Source: Rhodococcus opacus B4 (lineage in GTDB: Bacteria; Actinomycetota; Actinomycetes; Mycobacteriales; Mycobacteriaceae). Taken from it: DNA of 64,000 nucleotides. Numbering within the stretch: position 1 is the first letter of the stretch; every line of letters starts with the position of its first letter. Under the pieces are notes generated by a model. The model saw nothing but the letters and a program-made list of their open reading frames with translations, did no database searches and had not been told where the DNA came from. Location of the stretch: contig NC_012522.1 of NCBI RefSeq assembly GCF_000010805.1, positions 1,798,001 through 1,862,000 on the forward strand, written 5' to 3'. The translations under genes and the position numbers were made by a program. Below, piece by piece: positions 30,720-40,114 of this stretch.

Positions 30720-32285
30720 CTATCGCCGTGCGCGGGACTTCTTGCGCGGCGGGGGCAGTGCGCCCTCCGCGCGCAGCCGCGCGGCGTGCTCTGCGAGAGC
30801 CTCCACCAGCGGCCCGACCTGAGCGGTCTCCGGCTGCACGTCCACCCGCAGGCCGAACTCGATGGCAGTCTCGGCGGTCTTCGGGCCGATGCAGGCGACG
30901 AGGGTGCGCGCGTGCGGCTTTCCGGCGATGCCGACGAGGTTGCGGACCGTCGAGGACGAGGTGAAGCAGACGGCGTCGAACCCACCGGTCTTGATCATCT
31001 CGCGGGTCTCGGCCGGCGGCGGCGCGGCCCGCACGGTGCGGTACGCGGTGACGTCGTCGATTTCCCAGCCGCGTTCGCGCAGGCCCTCGGCGAGCGTCTC
31101 GGTGGCGATGTCGGCGCGGGGCAGCAGAACCCGGTTGACGGGGTCGAAAACGTCGTCGTACGGGGCGAATTCGGCCAGCAGGCCTTCACTCGACTGCTCA
31201 CCGGACGGCACGAGTTCGGGGTTGATCCCGAACGAGCGCACCTTGGCCGCGGTGGCCTCACCGATGCAGGCGATCTTGACGCCGGAGAATGCACGGGCGT
31301 CGAGTCCGAACTCCTCGAACTTCTCCCACACCGCACGCACCGCGTTGGTGGAGGTGAAGACCACCCACTGGTAGCGGCCGTCGACGAGGCCCTTCACGGA
31401 CCGTTCCATCTGCGCCGGGCTGCGGGGCGGCTCGACGGCGATGGTGGGCACCTCGATCGGGATGGCGCCGTGCGTGACGAGGCGGTCGCTCATCTCGCCC
31501 GCCTGATCCTTGGTGCGCGGCACCAGGACCTTCCAGCCGTACAGCGCGCGCGACTCCCACCAGGACATCTTGTTGCGCTGGGCGACGACCTTGCCGACCG
31601 TCACGACCAGCGAACCGACCAGTTCGGAACCGGCCTCGTTCAGCGTCGCGAGGGTGGCCTCGACGGTGCGCTGCTGCCGGGTCGTGCCGCGGACCGTGAT
31701 GGCCGCCGGGGTCTGCGGGGCCAGGCCGTGCTCGACGAGGGCGCTCGCCGTCTCGGCGAGATGACCCGACGTGGCGTGCAGGACCAGTGGTCCGGGTGCG
31801 GCGGCCAGGGCCGCCCAGTCGACCTCGCCGCGGACGTCGGCCTCGGTGTGTCCCGACCCCAGTGCCATACCGGCGTAGGACGGAACGGCGGACGCGGACG
31901 GCAGTCCCGGCAGGACCTCGAACTGCACCTGGGTGCGGGCGACGGCGGTGACCTCGGCGATCACGGAGTCGGTGGTCAGCGGGTCGCCGGACACCAGGCG
32001 CACGACGTCGTGGCCGTTCTTCGCCTCGTGGACGAGGGTCTTCGCGACCTCCGCCGGCTCGCCCAGTGCGGGACGGACCTCGGCGAGCGGCTCACCGGTC
32101 TCGGCGTCGACGCCCAGGTCGGTGCCCACCAGGACGGTGACGCCCTTGTCGACGTCGGGGTCGGTGAAGGCGAGGGTGGCTGCGGCAAGGACGTCCCGTG
32201 CGTGCACGGTGAGCAGTGCCGGATCGCCCGGTCCGGATCCCACGAACAGGATTCGTCCGGGGGTGTTCTTACGGACTCGGCTCAT
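30720..32285 (-). CDS. hemD: Fused uroporphyrinogen-III methyltransferase-like/uroporphyrinogen-III synthase
   Basis: 521 residues. The N-terminal half (about residues 10-245) is a tetrapyrrole methylase-type domain with RILFVGSGPGDPALLTVHA and LPGLPSASAVPSYAGM. The C-terminal half (about 265-505) is the uroporphyrinogen-III synthase fold with VLVPRTKDQAGEMS, WVVFTSTNAVRAV and VCFTSSSTVRNLVG. The second domain cyclises hydroxymethylbilane; whether the first is an active methylase for siroheme is not certain. This fusion is the usual actinobacterial form. Confidence 0.9.
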   Translation of the reverse strand: MSRVRKNTPGRILFVGSGPGDPALLTVHARDVLAAATLAFTDPDVDKGVTVLVGTDLGVDAETGEPLAEVRPALGEPAEVAKTLVHEAKNGHDVVRLVSGDPLTTDSVIAEVTAVARTQVQFEVLPGLPSASAVPSYAGMALGSGHTEADVRGEVDWAALAAAPGPLVLHATSGHLAETASALVEHGLAPQTPAAITVRGTTRQQRTVEATLATLNEAGSELVGSLVVTVGKVVAQRNKMSWWESRALYGWKVLVPRTKDQAGEMSDRLVTHGAIPIEVPTIAVEPPRSPAQMERSVKGLVDGRYQWVVFTSTNAVRAVWEKFEEFGLDARAFSGVKIACIGEATAAKVRSFGINPELVPSGEQSSEGLLAEFAPYDDVFDPVNRVLLPRADIATETLAEGLRERGWEIDDVTAYRTVRAAPPPAETREMIKTGGFDAVCFTSSSTVRNLVGIAGKPHARTLVACIGPKTAETAIEFGLRVDVQPETAQVGPLVEALAEHAARLRAEGALPPPRKKSRARR

Positions 32286-32360
32286 CGGTAATTCTCCAGT
32301 GCGATCATGTGTCGAGATGGGTACAGGTAGCGGATCGGCCGATCAGTCGGCCTTCGCACA

Positions 32361-33326
32361 TCAAACATCGGCATCACCGACCTCGGTGACATTCATCAGC
32401 TCCCGCGCCCCGAGCTCGAGAAGCTCCCGCGCGACGGAGCGGCCGAGTTCTTCGGCGTTCTCCGGGGAGCCCACGGCCCCCGTGCGTATGACGTCGGAAC
32501 CGTCGATGGCCGCGGCGCAGCCCCGGACGGACAATTCGTCGAAGATGCGGCCGTCGTCGTCGAGGGATTCGACGACCTCGGCGATGGCGCCGACGGGCGC
32601 GGTGCAGCCGGCCTCGAGTTCGGCGAGCAGTGCGCGTTCCGCGGTGACGGCGGCCCGGCTGTTCGGGTCGTCGAGCTCGGACAGGATCGCGACGAGCGCG
32701 GTGTTCGCCGACAGGCATTCGACGGCGAGCGCGCCCTGCGCGGGTGCGGGCAGCATCTGGACCGGTTCGAGGGACTCGGTGATCAGGTCCAGTCGCCCGA
32801 TCCGTGCCAGGCCTGCCCGGGCGAGGACGACGGCGTCGAGTTCGCCGGATTCGACCTTGCCGAGGCGCCGCTGCAGGTTGCCCCGCAGCGGCAGGATGTC
32901 GAGGCCGAGGCCCAGCGCCCGCAACTGCGACGTGCGCCGCGGCGCGGACGTGCCGACCTTCGACCCGGGGGGCAGCTCACCGAGGACCAGTCCGTCGCGG
33001 GCCACGAGTGCGTCGCGGGGATCCTCGCGCGGCGGAATGGCCGCGATCGTGAACCGCTCGTCGCGGGCGGTCGGCAGGTCCTTGTAGGAGTGGACGGCCA
33101 CGTCGACCCGGCCGTCGGCGAGCGCTTCCCGGAGTTCGGCGGTGAAGACGCCGACACCGATCTTCTCCACCGATTCCATGGACTGGTCGCCCTTGGTCTT
33201 GATGATGACGAGTTCGGCGTCGTGCCCGGCCGAGATCAGTGCGTCGCGCACGGTTCCGGCCTGGGTGGTCGCGAGCTCGCTCCCACGGGTTCCGATCCGC
33301 AGCGTACGGGTGCCGACGGCGCTCAT
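32361..33326 (-). CDS. hemC: Porphobilinogen deaminase (hydroxymethylbilane synthase, HemC)
   Basis: 321 residues. Motifs: [14 protein letters not shown] at the start, [20 protein letters not shown] followed by YKDLP, and the dipyrromethane cofactor Cys, C241, in [12 protein letters not shown]. It polymerises four porphobilinogens into hydroxymethylbilane. ATG at 33326 overlaps the hemA stop (ATGA). It is followed 75 bases later by hemD. Confidence 0.95.
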   Translation of the reverse strand: MSAVGTRTLRIGTRGSELATTQAGTVRDALISAGHDAELVIIKTKGDQSMESVEKIGVGVFTAELREALADGRVDVAVHSYKDLPTARDERFTIAAIPPREDPRDALVARDGLVLGELPPGSKVGTSAPRRTSQLRALGLGLDILPLRGNLQRRLGKVESGELDAVVLARAGLARIGRLDLITESLEPVQMLPAPAQGALAVECLSANTALVAILSELDDPNSRAAVTAERALLAELEAGCTAPVGAIAEVVESLDDDGRIFDELSVRGCAAAIDGSDVIRTGAVGSPENAEELGRSVARELLELGARELMNVTEVGDADV

Positions 33327-34759
33327 GCCTGCGATTCCTTCCCACGGTTGTCGTCTGCGACGAAGCGGCGCAAACGCGGGTCCTGGCCTGCGATGAAGCC
33401 GTCGGTGATGTCGATGGCACCCAGGTCGGCGCCACCGAGTTCGGTGGGTTTCGCGACGGCCTCGACGGATCCGGGGCTGAGTTCGAACAGTTCACGCAGG
33501 GCGGCGGCGTAGGAGTCGCCACCGGGGGCGGAGGCGAGCTGCTTCACCCGGACGGTGGGCGCGTGCAGGAGCTTGTCGACCACGCGCCGCACCGTGCGCG
33601 CGACCTCGTCGCGCTCGGGATCGTCGAGCCCGGGCAGCCGCGAATCCAGTCGCATGAGCTCCGCCTCGACCACGTCCGCCGCACGCTGGCGCAGGGCCGT
33701 GACGGTCGGCGTGACCTCCGCCAGCCGCTGGCCCGCGAGGTAGTTGGCGAGTTCGGCGGCGACGATCGTCCGGGCCGCGTCGGCGTCGGATGCGGCCGCG
33801 CCCGCGGCGGGATCGCGCTGCAGCGATTCCATGTCGAGGACGGTGACCCCGGGCAGGCCGGACACGGCGGGTTCCACGTCGCGGGGCAGTCCGAGGTCGC
33901 AGATGACGAGGGGGCGTTCGGAGTCGCGGCCGGGCTGTGCCAGCGCGCGGTGGGTGTCCGCGAGCGTGACGACGGCGCCGACCGCGCCGGTACAGGTCAC
34001 GAGGACATCCGCCTGGGCCATCGCGTCCGGGAGTTCGGCCAGCTCGAGGGCCTCCGCTGCGACGCCGTTCGACCGGGCCGTGTCGGCGAGGTGCTCGGCA
34101 CGCTCCCTGGTGCGGTTCACGACGACGATGCGGCCGATGCCGGCACGCGTGAGGTGTGCGACCGACAGGCCGCCCATCGATCCGGCGCCGACCACGACAG
34201 CGGTGCGTCCGGTCAGTCCGCCCGCGCCGACGATGCCGGCGGCGCGGTCGAGGGCCACGGACACGACGGACGCGCCCGCGGAGTCGATGCCGGTCTCCGA
34301 GTGCACCCGCTTGCCGACGCGCAGCGCCTGCTGTGCGAGTTCGTGCAGCGTGCGGCCGGCGGCCTGCTGGGCGTCGGAGGACGCGTACGCGGTCCGGATC
34401 TGCCCGAGGATCTGCTGCTCGCCGATCACCATCGAGTCGAGACCGCTGGCCACGGCGAACAGGTGCTCGGCGGCGGCCTCGCTGTAGCGGACGTACGCGT
34501 GCCGGTGCAGATCGGTCAGATCGAGCCCCGAATGGTCGGCGAGCAGTTCGCCGACCTCCGCCAGCGCACCGTGGAACGCGTCGACGACGGCGTAGATCTC
34601 CACCCGGTTGCAGGTGGAGACGATCATCGCCTCCGAGATGTGCGACGACGCCAGAAGCTTGTCCGTCAACTTCGGGCGATCGGTGTCGGTGACAGCCACC
34701 CGCTCGAGAACCGGCACCGGGGCCGTCCTGTGCGAGACCCCGACAAGCAGAACACTCAC
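33323..34759 (-). CDS. hemA: Glutamyl-tRNA reductase (HemA)
   Basis: 478 residues. The start [15 protein letters not shown] and the catalytic Cys C50 in [10 protein letters not shown] are diagnostic; the NADPH domain has [18 protein letters not shown]. It makes glutamate-1-semialdehyde from charged tRNA-Glu, the committed step of C5 heme synthesis. GTG at 34759 overlaps the rex stop (GTGA). It is therefore in the Rex-controlled transcript. Confidence 0.95.
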   Translation of the reverse strand: MSVLLVGVSHRTAPVPVLERVAVTDTDRPKLTDKLLASSHISEAMIVSTCNRVEIYAVVDAFHGALAEVGELLADHSGLDLTDLHRHAYVRYSEAAAEHLFAVASGLDSMVIGEQQILGQIRTAYASSDAQQAAGRTLHELAQQALRVGKRVHSETGIDSAGASVVSVALDRAAGIVGAGGLTGRTAVVVGAGSMGGLSVAHLTRAGIGRIVVVNRTRERAEHLADTARSNGVAAEALELAELPDAMAQADVLVTCTGAVGAVVTLADTHRALAQPGRDSERPLVICDLGLPRDVEPAVSGLPGVTVLDMESLQRDPAAGAAASDADAARTIVAAELANYLAGQRLAEVTPTVTALRQRAADVVEAELMRLDSRLPGLDDPERDEVARTVRRVVDKLLHAPTVRVKQLASAPGGDSYAAALRELFELSPGSVEAVAKPTELGGADLGAIDITDGFIAGQDPRLRRFVADDNRGKESQA

Positions 34760-35583
34760 GGCGCGATCACTGATCCGTTTCTTGGTGCGGTGGACGGGAC
34801 TGCCGAATGTCCGATGCGGACGCGGGGAGCGGTGGGCACCGACTCCGTGTTGCGTGCGCTGTTGAACGAGAGGACCTGCATTTCGACCGCGAGGTCGACG
34901 CGGCGCATCTCGACGTGATCGGGGACGTCGAGGGCTGTGGGCGAGAAGCTGAGGATGCAGCGCAGTCCGGCGCGTACGAGGCGGTCGGCGACTTCCTGCG
35001 CCGCCTCGTCGGGAGTCGAGATGACGCCGATGGTGGCCTCGAGTTCGGCGCAGGCCTGCTCGAGTTCGTCGACGTGCCGCACGGTGAGGTCGCCCACCGG
35101 CGCACCGACCCGCGCCGGATCGCTGTCGAACAGCCCGACCATGGAGAACCCTCGACGCCCGAAACCGCCGTAGCCGGCGAGCGCCTGGCCGAGGTTCCCG
35201 ACGCCGACGAGCACCACCTTGTGTCCGCGGTCCAGGCCGAGCGCCCGCTCGATGCGGGCCCGCAGGCGCGTCACGTCGTAGCCGACGCCGCGCACGCCGT
35301 TCGGCCCCAGGAAGGAAAGGTCCTTGCGAAGCTTCGCGGAGCCGACACCGGAGGCGGCGGCGAGTTCCTCGCTCGAGACGATGATCGTGCCGCGTTCGGT
35401 CAGCACTCCGAGGACCCGCAGGTACGTCGCGAGACGCGTCACCGTAGCCTGGGGGATGTCCCGCGATTCGGCGAGCGGGGCCGCGCCGGTGACCGAGGGG
35501 GCCGGCGACCCGACCACCGACTGCCCGACCGCCCCCGTGACGCCAGGGGCCACAGACCCATGCGTCTGGTGCGTTTCGGTCAC
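34756..35583 (-). CDS. rex: Redox-sensing transcriptional repressor Rex
   Basis: About 275 residues. The winged HTH is at about residues 45-110 ([44 protein letters not shown]) and the Rossmann domain has [19 protein letters not shown] (NADH binding). Rex represses respiration and heme genes when NADH/NAD is low and lets go when NADH is high. I chose GTG at 35583, with GAGGAG 8 bases upstream; an ATG at 35610 is possible. It heads rex-hemA-hemC-hemD and carries a Rex box in its own promoter. In Streptomyces coelicolor a rex-hemACD operon is known (family knowledge). Confidence 0.93.
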   Translation of the reverse strand: MTETHQTHGSVAPGVTGAVGQSVVGSPAPSVTGAAPLAESRDIPQATVTRLATYLRVLGVLTERGTIIVSSEELAAASGVGSAKLRKDLSFLGPNGVRGVGYDVTRLRARIERALGLDRGHKVVLVGVGNLGQALAGYGGFGRRGFSMVGLFDSDPARVGAPVGDLTVRHVDELEQACAELEATIGVISTPDEAAQEVADRLVRAGLRCILSFSPTALDVPDHVEMRRVDLAVEMQVLSFNSARNTESVPTAPRVRIGHSAVPSTAPRNGSVIAP

Positions 35584-35663
35584 GTCGTTGGCTCCTCGTC
35601 CGACCGGCATTCGATGCCGTTCTTCACGATGCTCCGGGGAATTGTTCACACCACGGTAACTGC

Positions 35664-35681
35664 TTGTGAACCCATGCACAA
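35664..35681. promoter_or_regulatory. Rex operator (ROP) upstream of rex
   Basis: TTGTGAACCCATGCACAA matches the actinobacterial Rex consensus TGTGAACnnnTTCACA at all but one fixed position. A second half-site, TGTGAAC on the minus strand, lies at 35644-35650. The site is 81 bases upstream of the chosen rex start, so rex, hemA, hemC and perhaps hemD and hemB should respond to NADH. The glutaredoxin-like gene begins only further upstream on the same strand. Confidence 0.75.
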
Positions 35682-35750
35682 AGTCGCTGCGACTGCGCGA
35701 CATGCGGTCCTACCTGCACGGCATCGGAAGATCCCACTTTTAGGGTTCCC

Positions 35751-36011
35751 TTACTTGCGTAAATCCGAGCGAAGGCGCTCTTCGTCGACCTCCCAGTAAC
35801 TGTGCTCACGTCCGTCGAGCAACACCACCGGCAATCGGTCGCCGAATTCGGCCCGGATTTCGGGGTCCGTTGCCGCCGCCTCGTCGACGTCTATGCACGT
35901 CAGTTCCAGCCCGAACTCCTCGCACAGAACCAGCAACCGCTCGCGGGCCGGCGCGCACGCACCGCACCCCGCCCTGGTGAGAAGCGTCACCTCGTGTCCG
36001 CCCGTGCTCAT
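35751..36011 (-). CDS. Glutaredoxin-like thioredoxin-fold protein
   Basis: 86 residues: a short glutaredoxin-like fold with a CxxC pair ([18 protein letters not shown]), then the cis-Pro region RLPVVLLDG. Mycobacteria carry an equivalent (Rv0508) near hemA. It may reduce disulfides using mycothiol or thioredoxin. ATG at 36011 is the start; upstream same-frame residues are not family-like. It precedes rex on the same strand, separated by a 167-base promoter gap. Confidence 0.85.
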   Translation of the reverse strand: MSTGGHEVTLLTRAGCGACAPARERLLVLCEEFGLELTCIDVDEAAATDPEIRAEFGDRLPVVLLDGREHSYWEVDEERLRSDLRK

Positions 36012-36190
36012 GCCCCGCCACTTCCTTTCGACGCCTCCGGTGGAGTCACTGTGCCGTTTCGGGGTCCGCGGACGCCAATCGGCTCGGAGATGAACGTCAC
36101 ACAGTTCCTCCCGCGGGGCCATCCATCCGCCCCGTCCCCGACTCGGGGGATAGGCTGCTCCCAGAGGCTTCTGCGATACGGGAGGTGCGA

Positions 36191-37177
36191 GTGCCTGCGC
36201 GATCACTACCGAACGGCTCGGGTTTCGGTTCAGGTCTGGCGGGGATCATTCTCCCGGGCCGACGCCAGTTCAGGAATCCGCTGGGACCCAGCGAAGCCGA
36301 GGTACGTGCCAACGTCGCAGGTGAGGCGAGTGCCGACGCGGCCCTCGCACTTCACGTCGCGTCCGGCGAGGACACCGAGCTGGTCGAACACGACGTTCCC
36401 CTCGACCTGACGGCCGCCGCGTTCTTCGATGTCGACAACACGATGGTCCAGGGCGCCTCGATCATCCACTTCGCCCGCGGACTGGCGGCCCGTAAGTATC
36501 TGAAAACGTCCGACCTGGTCGACTTCGCGTGGAAGCAGGTCAAGTTCCGCGTCACCGGCAAGGAGAGCAGCGACGACGTCGCCTCCGGCCGCGAGAAGGC
36601 CCTGTCGTTCGTCTCCGGACGGTCGACGGCCGAACTCGCCCGGCTCGGTGAGGAGATCTACGACGAGGTGATCGCCGACAAGATCTGGCCCGGCACCCGC
36701 GCGCTGGCGCAGATGCATCTCGACGCCGGGCAGCAGGTGTGGCTGGTAACCGCGACGCCGGTGGAGCTGGCGCAGGTCATCGCGAAGCGCCTCGGCCTCA
36801 CCGGCGCCCTCGGCACGGTCGCCGAGAGCGAGGACGGGATGTTCACCGGACGTCTGGTCGGCGACATCCTCCACGGCCTCGGCAAGGCGCATGCCGTGCG
36901 CGCCCTTGCGGTCCGCGAGGGCCTCAACCTCAAGCGCTGCACCGCCTACTCGGACAGCCACAACGACGTGCCGATGCTGTCGCTCGTCGGGACCGCGGTC
37001 GCGATCAACCCCGACACCGACCTGCGCGAGCTCGCCAAGAACCGGGGCTGGGAGATCCGCGATTTCCGGACCGGACGCAAGGCCGCGAAGATCGGCGTCC
37101 CCACCGCGCTGCTCCTCGGCGCGGCAGGCGGCGCACTCGCCGCCGTCGTCGCGCGCCGCCGCGAGCAGGCGGCCTGA
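36191..37177 (+). CDS. HAD-IB family phosphatase (SerB1-like)
   Basis: 328 residues. The HAD nucleophile motif is [16 protein letters not shown] (Asp in DVDNT); motif II is [10 protein letters not shown] and the last motif is [13 protein letters not shown]-terminally there is a short helix ([15 protein letters not shown]) with an Arg-rich tail. The family includes phosphoserine phosphatases; M. tuberculosis SerB1 is the likely counterpart, but the substrate could be a lipid or glycerol phosphate. GTG at 36191 has GGAGG 5 bases upstream. Confidence 0.82.
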   Translation: MPARSLPNGSGFGSGLAGIILPGRRQFRNPLGPSEAEVRANVAGEASADAALALHVASGEDTELVEHDVPLDLTAAAFFDVDNTMVQGASIIHFARGLAARKYLKTSDLVDFAWKQVKFRVTGKESSDDVASGREKALSFVSGRSTAELARLGEEIYDEVIADKIWPGTRALAQMHLDAGQQVWLVTATPVELAQVIAKRLGLTGALGTVAESEDGMFTGRLVGDILHGLGKAHAVRALAVREGLNLKRCTAYSDSHNDVPMLSLVGTAVAINPDTDLRELAKNRGWEIRDFRTGRKAAKIGVPTALLLGAAGGALAAVVARRREQAA

Positions 37178-37196
37178 GCCGCCCGCCGCGGCTCAG
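37174..37196. terminator. Bidirectional terminator overlapping two stop codons
   Basis: CTGAGCCGC (37174-37182) pairs with GCGGCTCAG (37188-37196) over a 5-base loop. The left arm includes the SerB-type stop and the right arm the acyltransferase stop, so one hairpin serves both convergent genes. Confidence 0.65.
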
Positions 37197-38203
37197 CCCA
37201 GGAACACGTTCCGGCGCTTCGCGAGGAGCCGGTACAGCGTCTGCTGGATGGTCTCCCGGACGTGGTCGGTGACCTCGAACAGTTCCATCGGGTCATCGGC
37301 CGCCGACGCGTCGTACGTGTCGGTGACGATCGGCTTGCCGAACTCGATGTACCACTTCGACGGCAGCGGCACGAGCCCGAGCGGGCCGAAGTGCGGGAAC
37401 AGCGGGGTCACCGGGAAATACGGCATCCCCAGCAGCCGGGCGAGCGTCCCGAGTTCACCGATCTTCGGGTAGATCTCCTCGGACCCCACGATCGAGCACG
37501 GAATGATCGGCGCACCGGTCCGCATGGCGGCGGACACGAAGCCGCCGCGGCCGAACCGCTGCAACTTGTAGCGTTCGCTGAACGGTTTGCCGATGCCCTT
37601 GAACCCTTCGGGGAACACGGCCGCGACCTCCCCGTCCTGCAGCAGGCGAACGGCGTCCGGGTGGCACGCGAGCGTGTGCCCGGCCTTGCGGGCGACACCA
37701 CCGACCAGCGGCATCTCGAACGCGAGATCGGCGGCCAGCATCCGCAGCGGTCGGTGCGCGGGGTGATGGTCGTGAACGGCGACGGACGTCATCAGGCCGT
37801 CGATGGGCAGCACGCCGGCATGGTTGGCGACCACCAGCGCACCGCCGGTCGACGGAATGTTCTCCAGACCGCTGACCTCGACGCGGAACCATTTGTCGAA
37901 CAGCGGACGCAGGATGGGGAGCCACACGTTCTCGGCGAAGTGGGGGTCGTAGCCGAAGTCGTCGACGTGATAGTCGCCCGAGAGCCGCCGACGCACGAAC
38001 TCTGCGGTGTTGACGATCTGCTCGGCCAGGGCGTGGCGGACGGCGTCGACGGCCGAGGATTCGGTGAGGGGCTCCGGTGGGGTGATCACGGCGGGCGGCG
38101 GCATCGCGGACGGATGTCTGCTCTCGCTCTGCTCACGCCTCGAACGTCCGATAGCGGTCCCGCGCGCGGCTGTCGCACCGTGCAGCGGAATGACCTTCGC
38201 CAC
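37193..38203 (-). CDS. Lysophospholipid acyltransferase family protein
   Basis: 336 residues with a polar N-terminus, a His-box (LVVANHAGVLPIDGL: His-x4-Asp), and the FPEGFKGIGKP second motif. Related proteins in mycobacteria (Rv0502) belong to the PlsC/AGPAT group. The start at GTG 38203 has GAGAGG 8 bases upstream; GTG at 38212 overlaps the galE2 stop and its own Shine-Dalgarno region. It is coupled to the GalE-like gene, suggesting a cell-envelope lipid role. Confidence 0.82.
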   Translation of the reverse strand: MAKVIPLHGATAARGTAIGRSRREQSESRHPSAMPPPAVITPPEPLTESSAVDAVRHALAEQIVNTAEFVRRRLSGDYHVDDFGYDPHFAENVWLPILRPLFDKWFRVEVSGLENIPSTGGALVVANHAGVLPIDGLMTSVAVHDHHPAHRPLRMLAADLAFEMPLVGGVARKAGHTLACHPDAVRLLQDGEVAAVFPEGFKGIGKPFSERYKLQRFGRGGFVSAAMRTGAPIIPCSIVGSEEIYPKIGELGTLARLLGMPYFPVTPLFPHFGPLGLVPLPSKWYIEFGKPIVTDTYDASAADDPMELFEVTDHVRETIQQTLYRLLAKRRNVFLG

Positions 38204-38208
38204 TTCGT

Positions 38209-39291
38209 TCACCTCTCCCCTTTCGCCGTGCCGGTAAGAGCGAGTAGTGCGTTTTCTGCTGCGTCGACCCATTCGTTCTTGATGATCGCCTTGACGCCGG
38301 CGGCACGAGCGAAGTCGTCGAGCGCCTGCATCGAGGTCCACCGTGGCTCGAAGGATAGTTCGGTTCGCATCCGCGTGGTGTCCAGTCCGCAACCGAAATG
38401 GAAGTACTCGAGTTGCTCGGTGGTGTACGACCGCATGACCGGTCCCATCAGCGCACGTCCGAGATTGCGGAACAACCCGAACGGCATCGGGACCTCGATC
38501 CGCCCGGCCCGGCGGATGGCCTGCGACATCATGACGACGCCGTCGCCCGCGACGTTGAACGTGCCCGCCGGACCCGACACGGTGGCCCGTTCCAGCGCGG
38601 CCAGCGCGTCCTCCTCGTGCAGGACCTGCAGGCGCGCGTCCCGCCCGAGAATGGTCGGCACGACCGGTGAGGTGAGGTACTGCGCGACCGTCGCGTTGAG
38701 TCGCGGCCCGACCAGCGGCGCGAGGCGGACGATCGACACGGCGATGTCGGGGCGCCTGCGCCCCATTCCGCGCAGGTACCCCTCGATCTCGATGCAGTCC
38801 CGCGCGTACGCGCCGGCCGGGCGGCGCCGGGCGCTCATCTCCTCGGTGAACTTGGCCGGGTCCTTGGCGCTGCAGCCGTAGACCACGGAGGCCGAACGCA
38901 ACACGACCTTGCGGACGGTCGGGGCCTTCTGGCAGACGGCGAACAACTGCATCGCGCCGATGACGTTCATGTCCTTCATGGCCGCGCGACTACCCGACTT
39001 CGGCGGGCGCGCCAGCGTCGACGCGTGCACGACGGTGTCGACCTCGGCATTGCGAATAACCTTGCCGATCAACGGATTTCGAATGTCGGCGCGCACGAAC
39101 TCGGCGCGGCCCATGCGGCGCAACATGTCTTTGCTCGGCGACACCGCGTCCACCGCGATCACCCGCTCGATGGCCGGATTCTGAGCGAGCCGGGTGACGA
39201 GGTATCCACCCAGAAACCTGCTTGCCCCGGTGACCAGCACGACGCGCGGCACCGCCGTTCGCGTAGTACTGTCTTCGTCACTCACAACCAC
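38209..39291 (-). CDS. galE2: NAD-dependent epimerase/dehydratase (GalE2-like)
   Basis: About 360 residues, extended SDR. The nucleotide motif VVLVTGASRFLGGYLVTRLA and the catalytic-type region with SASVVYG fit the GalE/extended SDR family; YARDCIEIEGY occupies the Tyr-x3-Lys place and lacks a clear YxxxK, so activity is uncertain. The closest layout known to me is mycobacterial GalE2 (Rv0501). The start codon is ambiguous among TTG 39294, GTG 39291 and GTG 39285. It is followed immediately by the acyltransferase gene. Confidence 0.82.
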   Translation of the reverse strand: MVVSDEDSTTRTAVPRVVLVTGASRFLGGYLVTRLAQNPAIERVIAVDAVSPSKDMLRRMGRAEFVRADIRNPLIGKVIRNAEVDTVVHASTLARPPKSGSRAAMKDMNVIGAMQLFAVCQKAPTVRKVVLRSASVVYGCSAKDPAKFTEEMSARRRPAGAYARDCIEIEGYLRGMGRRRPDIAVSIVRLAPLVGPRLNATVAQYLTSPVVPTILGRDARLQVLHEEDALAALERATVSGPAGTFNVAGDGVVMMSQAIRRAGRIEVPMPFGLFRNLGRALMGPVMRSYTTEQLEYFHFGCGLDTTRMRTELSFEPRWTSMQALDDFARAAGVKAIIKNEWVDAAENALLALTGTAKGER

Positions 39292-39406
39292 CAAGACCCC
39301 CGATCACGTAGCGAGTGACGTCAACGATACGTGCAGGAAGGGGATGGCGCTCCGCTCGACGACAATTGGTCGGTCGCTCAATACGCGGAGGCCCGCCGCG
39401 AAACGC

Positions 39407-39437
39407 AGGATGCCCGCCACCGGAGGTGACGGGCATC
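39407..39437. terminator. Hairpin terminator of the COX24-like gene
   Basis: GGATGCCCG (39407-39415) and CGGGCATCC (39429-39437) with an inner CACC/GGTG make a stem of 13 pairs around one mismatch and a 3-base loop. On the minus strand it begins 13 bases after the stop of the 33-residue gene, so that gene may be its own transcript with galE2 starting afresh. Confidence 0.7.
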
Positions 39438-39450
39438 CAGACGCAACTCT

Positions 39451-39552
39451 TTACTTACCGAGTTTCCTGCGCTGCACTCGGGTGCGGCGAAGCAGCTTAC
39501 GGTGCTTCTTCTTCGACATGCGCTTGCGTCGCTTCTTGATCACTGAACCCAT
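39451..39552 (-). CDS. 33-residue basic protein, AURKAIP1/COX24-domain type
   Basis: A very short gene: 33 residues of which 18 are Lys or Arg, with the segments [19 protein letters not shown] and [12 protein letters not shown]. It resembles the actinobacterial COX24/AURKAIP1-domain protein (Rv0500B in M. tuberculosis). This group is related to the mitochondrial mS38/bS22 ribosomal proteins, so it is probably ribosome-associated; that is inference. ATG at 39552. It stands between the excisionase-like gene and galE2. Confidence 0.9.
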
Positions 39553-39752
39553 AGCGGGTGTCCCTCACGTTCTTCTCTAGCGTTCCTGCGCACGCCGATC
39601 ACGTACGCTCGCGCCACTCTGGCGCCTGGGCCTCGTTTTAACTAGCTCAGCGCCTTACGACACCAGCTGGCTGGTACGACAGTCGCTAATCGTACCGGTG
39701 CGGGCCCTCACCCCGAAAACGAGGTCGGAATGACCCTCTTCGTGCCGATCGG

Positions 39753-39989
39753 TCAACCGGCGTCGAAGTACGAGGTTTCGAGGTAGTCGTGCACTGCTTT
39801 CGCATGCACTCTGAACGAGCGGCCCACGCGGACGGCGGGCAGTTCGCCGCTGTGCACCAACCGGTACACAGTCATCTTGGACACTCTCATCAGCGTCGCT
39901 ACCTCGGCGACGGTGAGAAATTGCGTTCCGGCCAGTGCCGGTTGTCCGTCCGGGGCCGAGCCCTTGGACGGCTTTTTTGCAGACGTCAT
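39753..39989 (-). CDS. Excisionase-like/MerR-type HTH protein
   Basis: 78 residues with one winged HTH of the excisionase (SpoIIIC/BldC-related) type: FLTVAEVATLMRVSKMTVYR, LVHSGELPAVRVGRSFRVH. It corresponds to Rv0500A in mycobacteria. It has no integrase nearby, so it is a chromosomal regulator rather than a phage excisionase. ATG at 39989, GGAGG 10 bases upstream. Confidence 0.85.
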   Translation of the reverse strand: MTSAKKPSKGSAPDGQPALAGTQFLTVAEVATLMRVSKMTVYRLVHSGELPAVRVGRSFRVHAKAVHDYLETSYFDAG

Positions 39990-40114
39990 CAACCACTTAC
40001 CTCCGGCACGTCTCGCGCCGCCGGCTTCCCCTCCGGCGGAACAGACACGCACGTGCTACTTCGAGCTTAGCGGGACGGATGGGGTTACTGCGACGGGTGT
40101 GGGCAATCGAATAT

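Noticed and set aside
39753-39989. Excisionase-like protein as a mobile-element marker
   Set aside because: It is a short HTH protein conserved at this place in mycobacteria, with no integrase or att repeats nearby.
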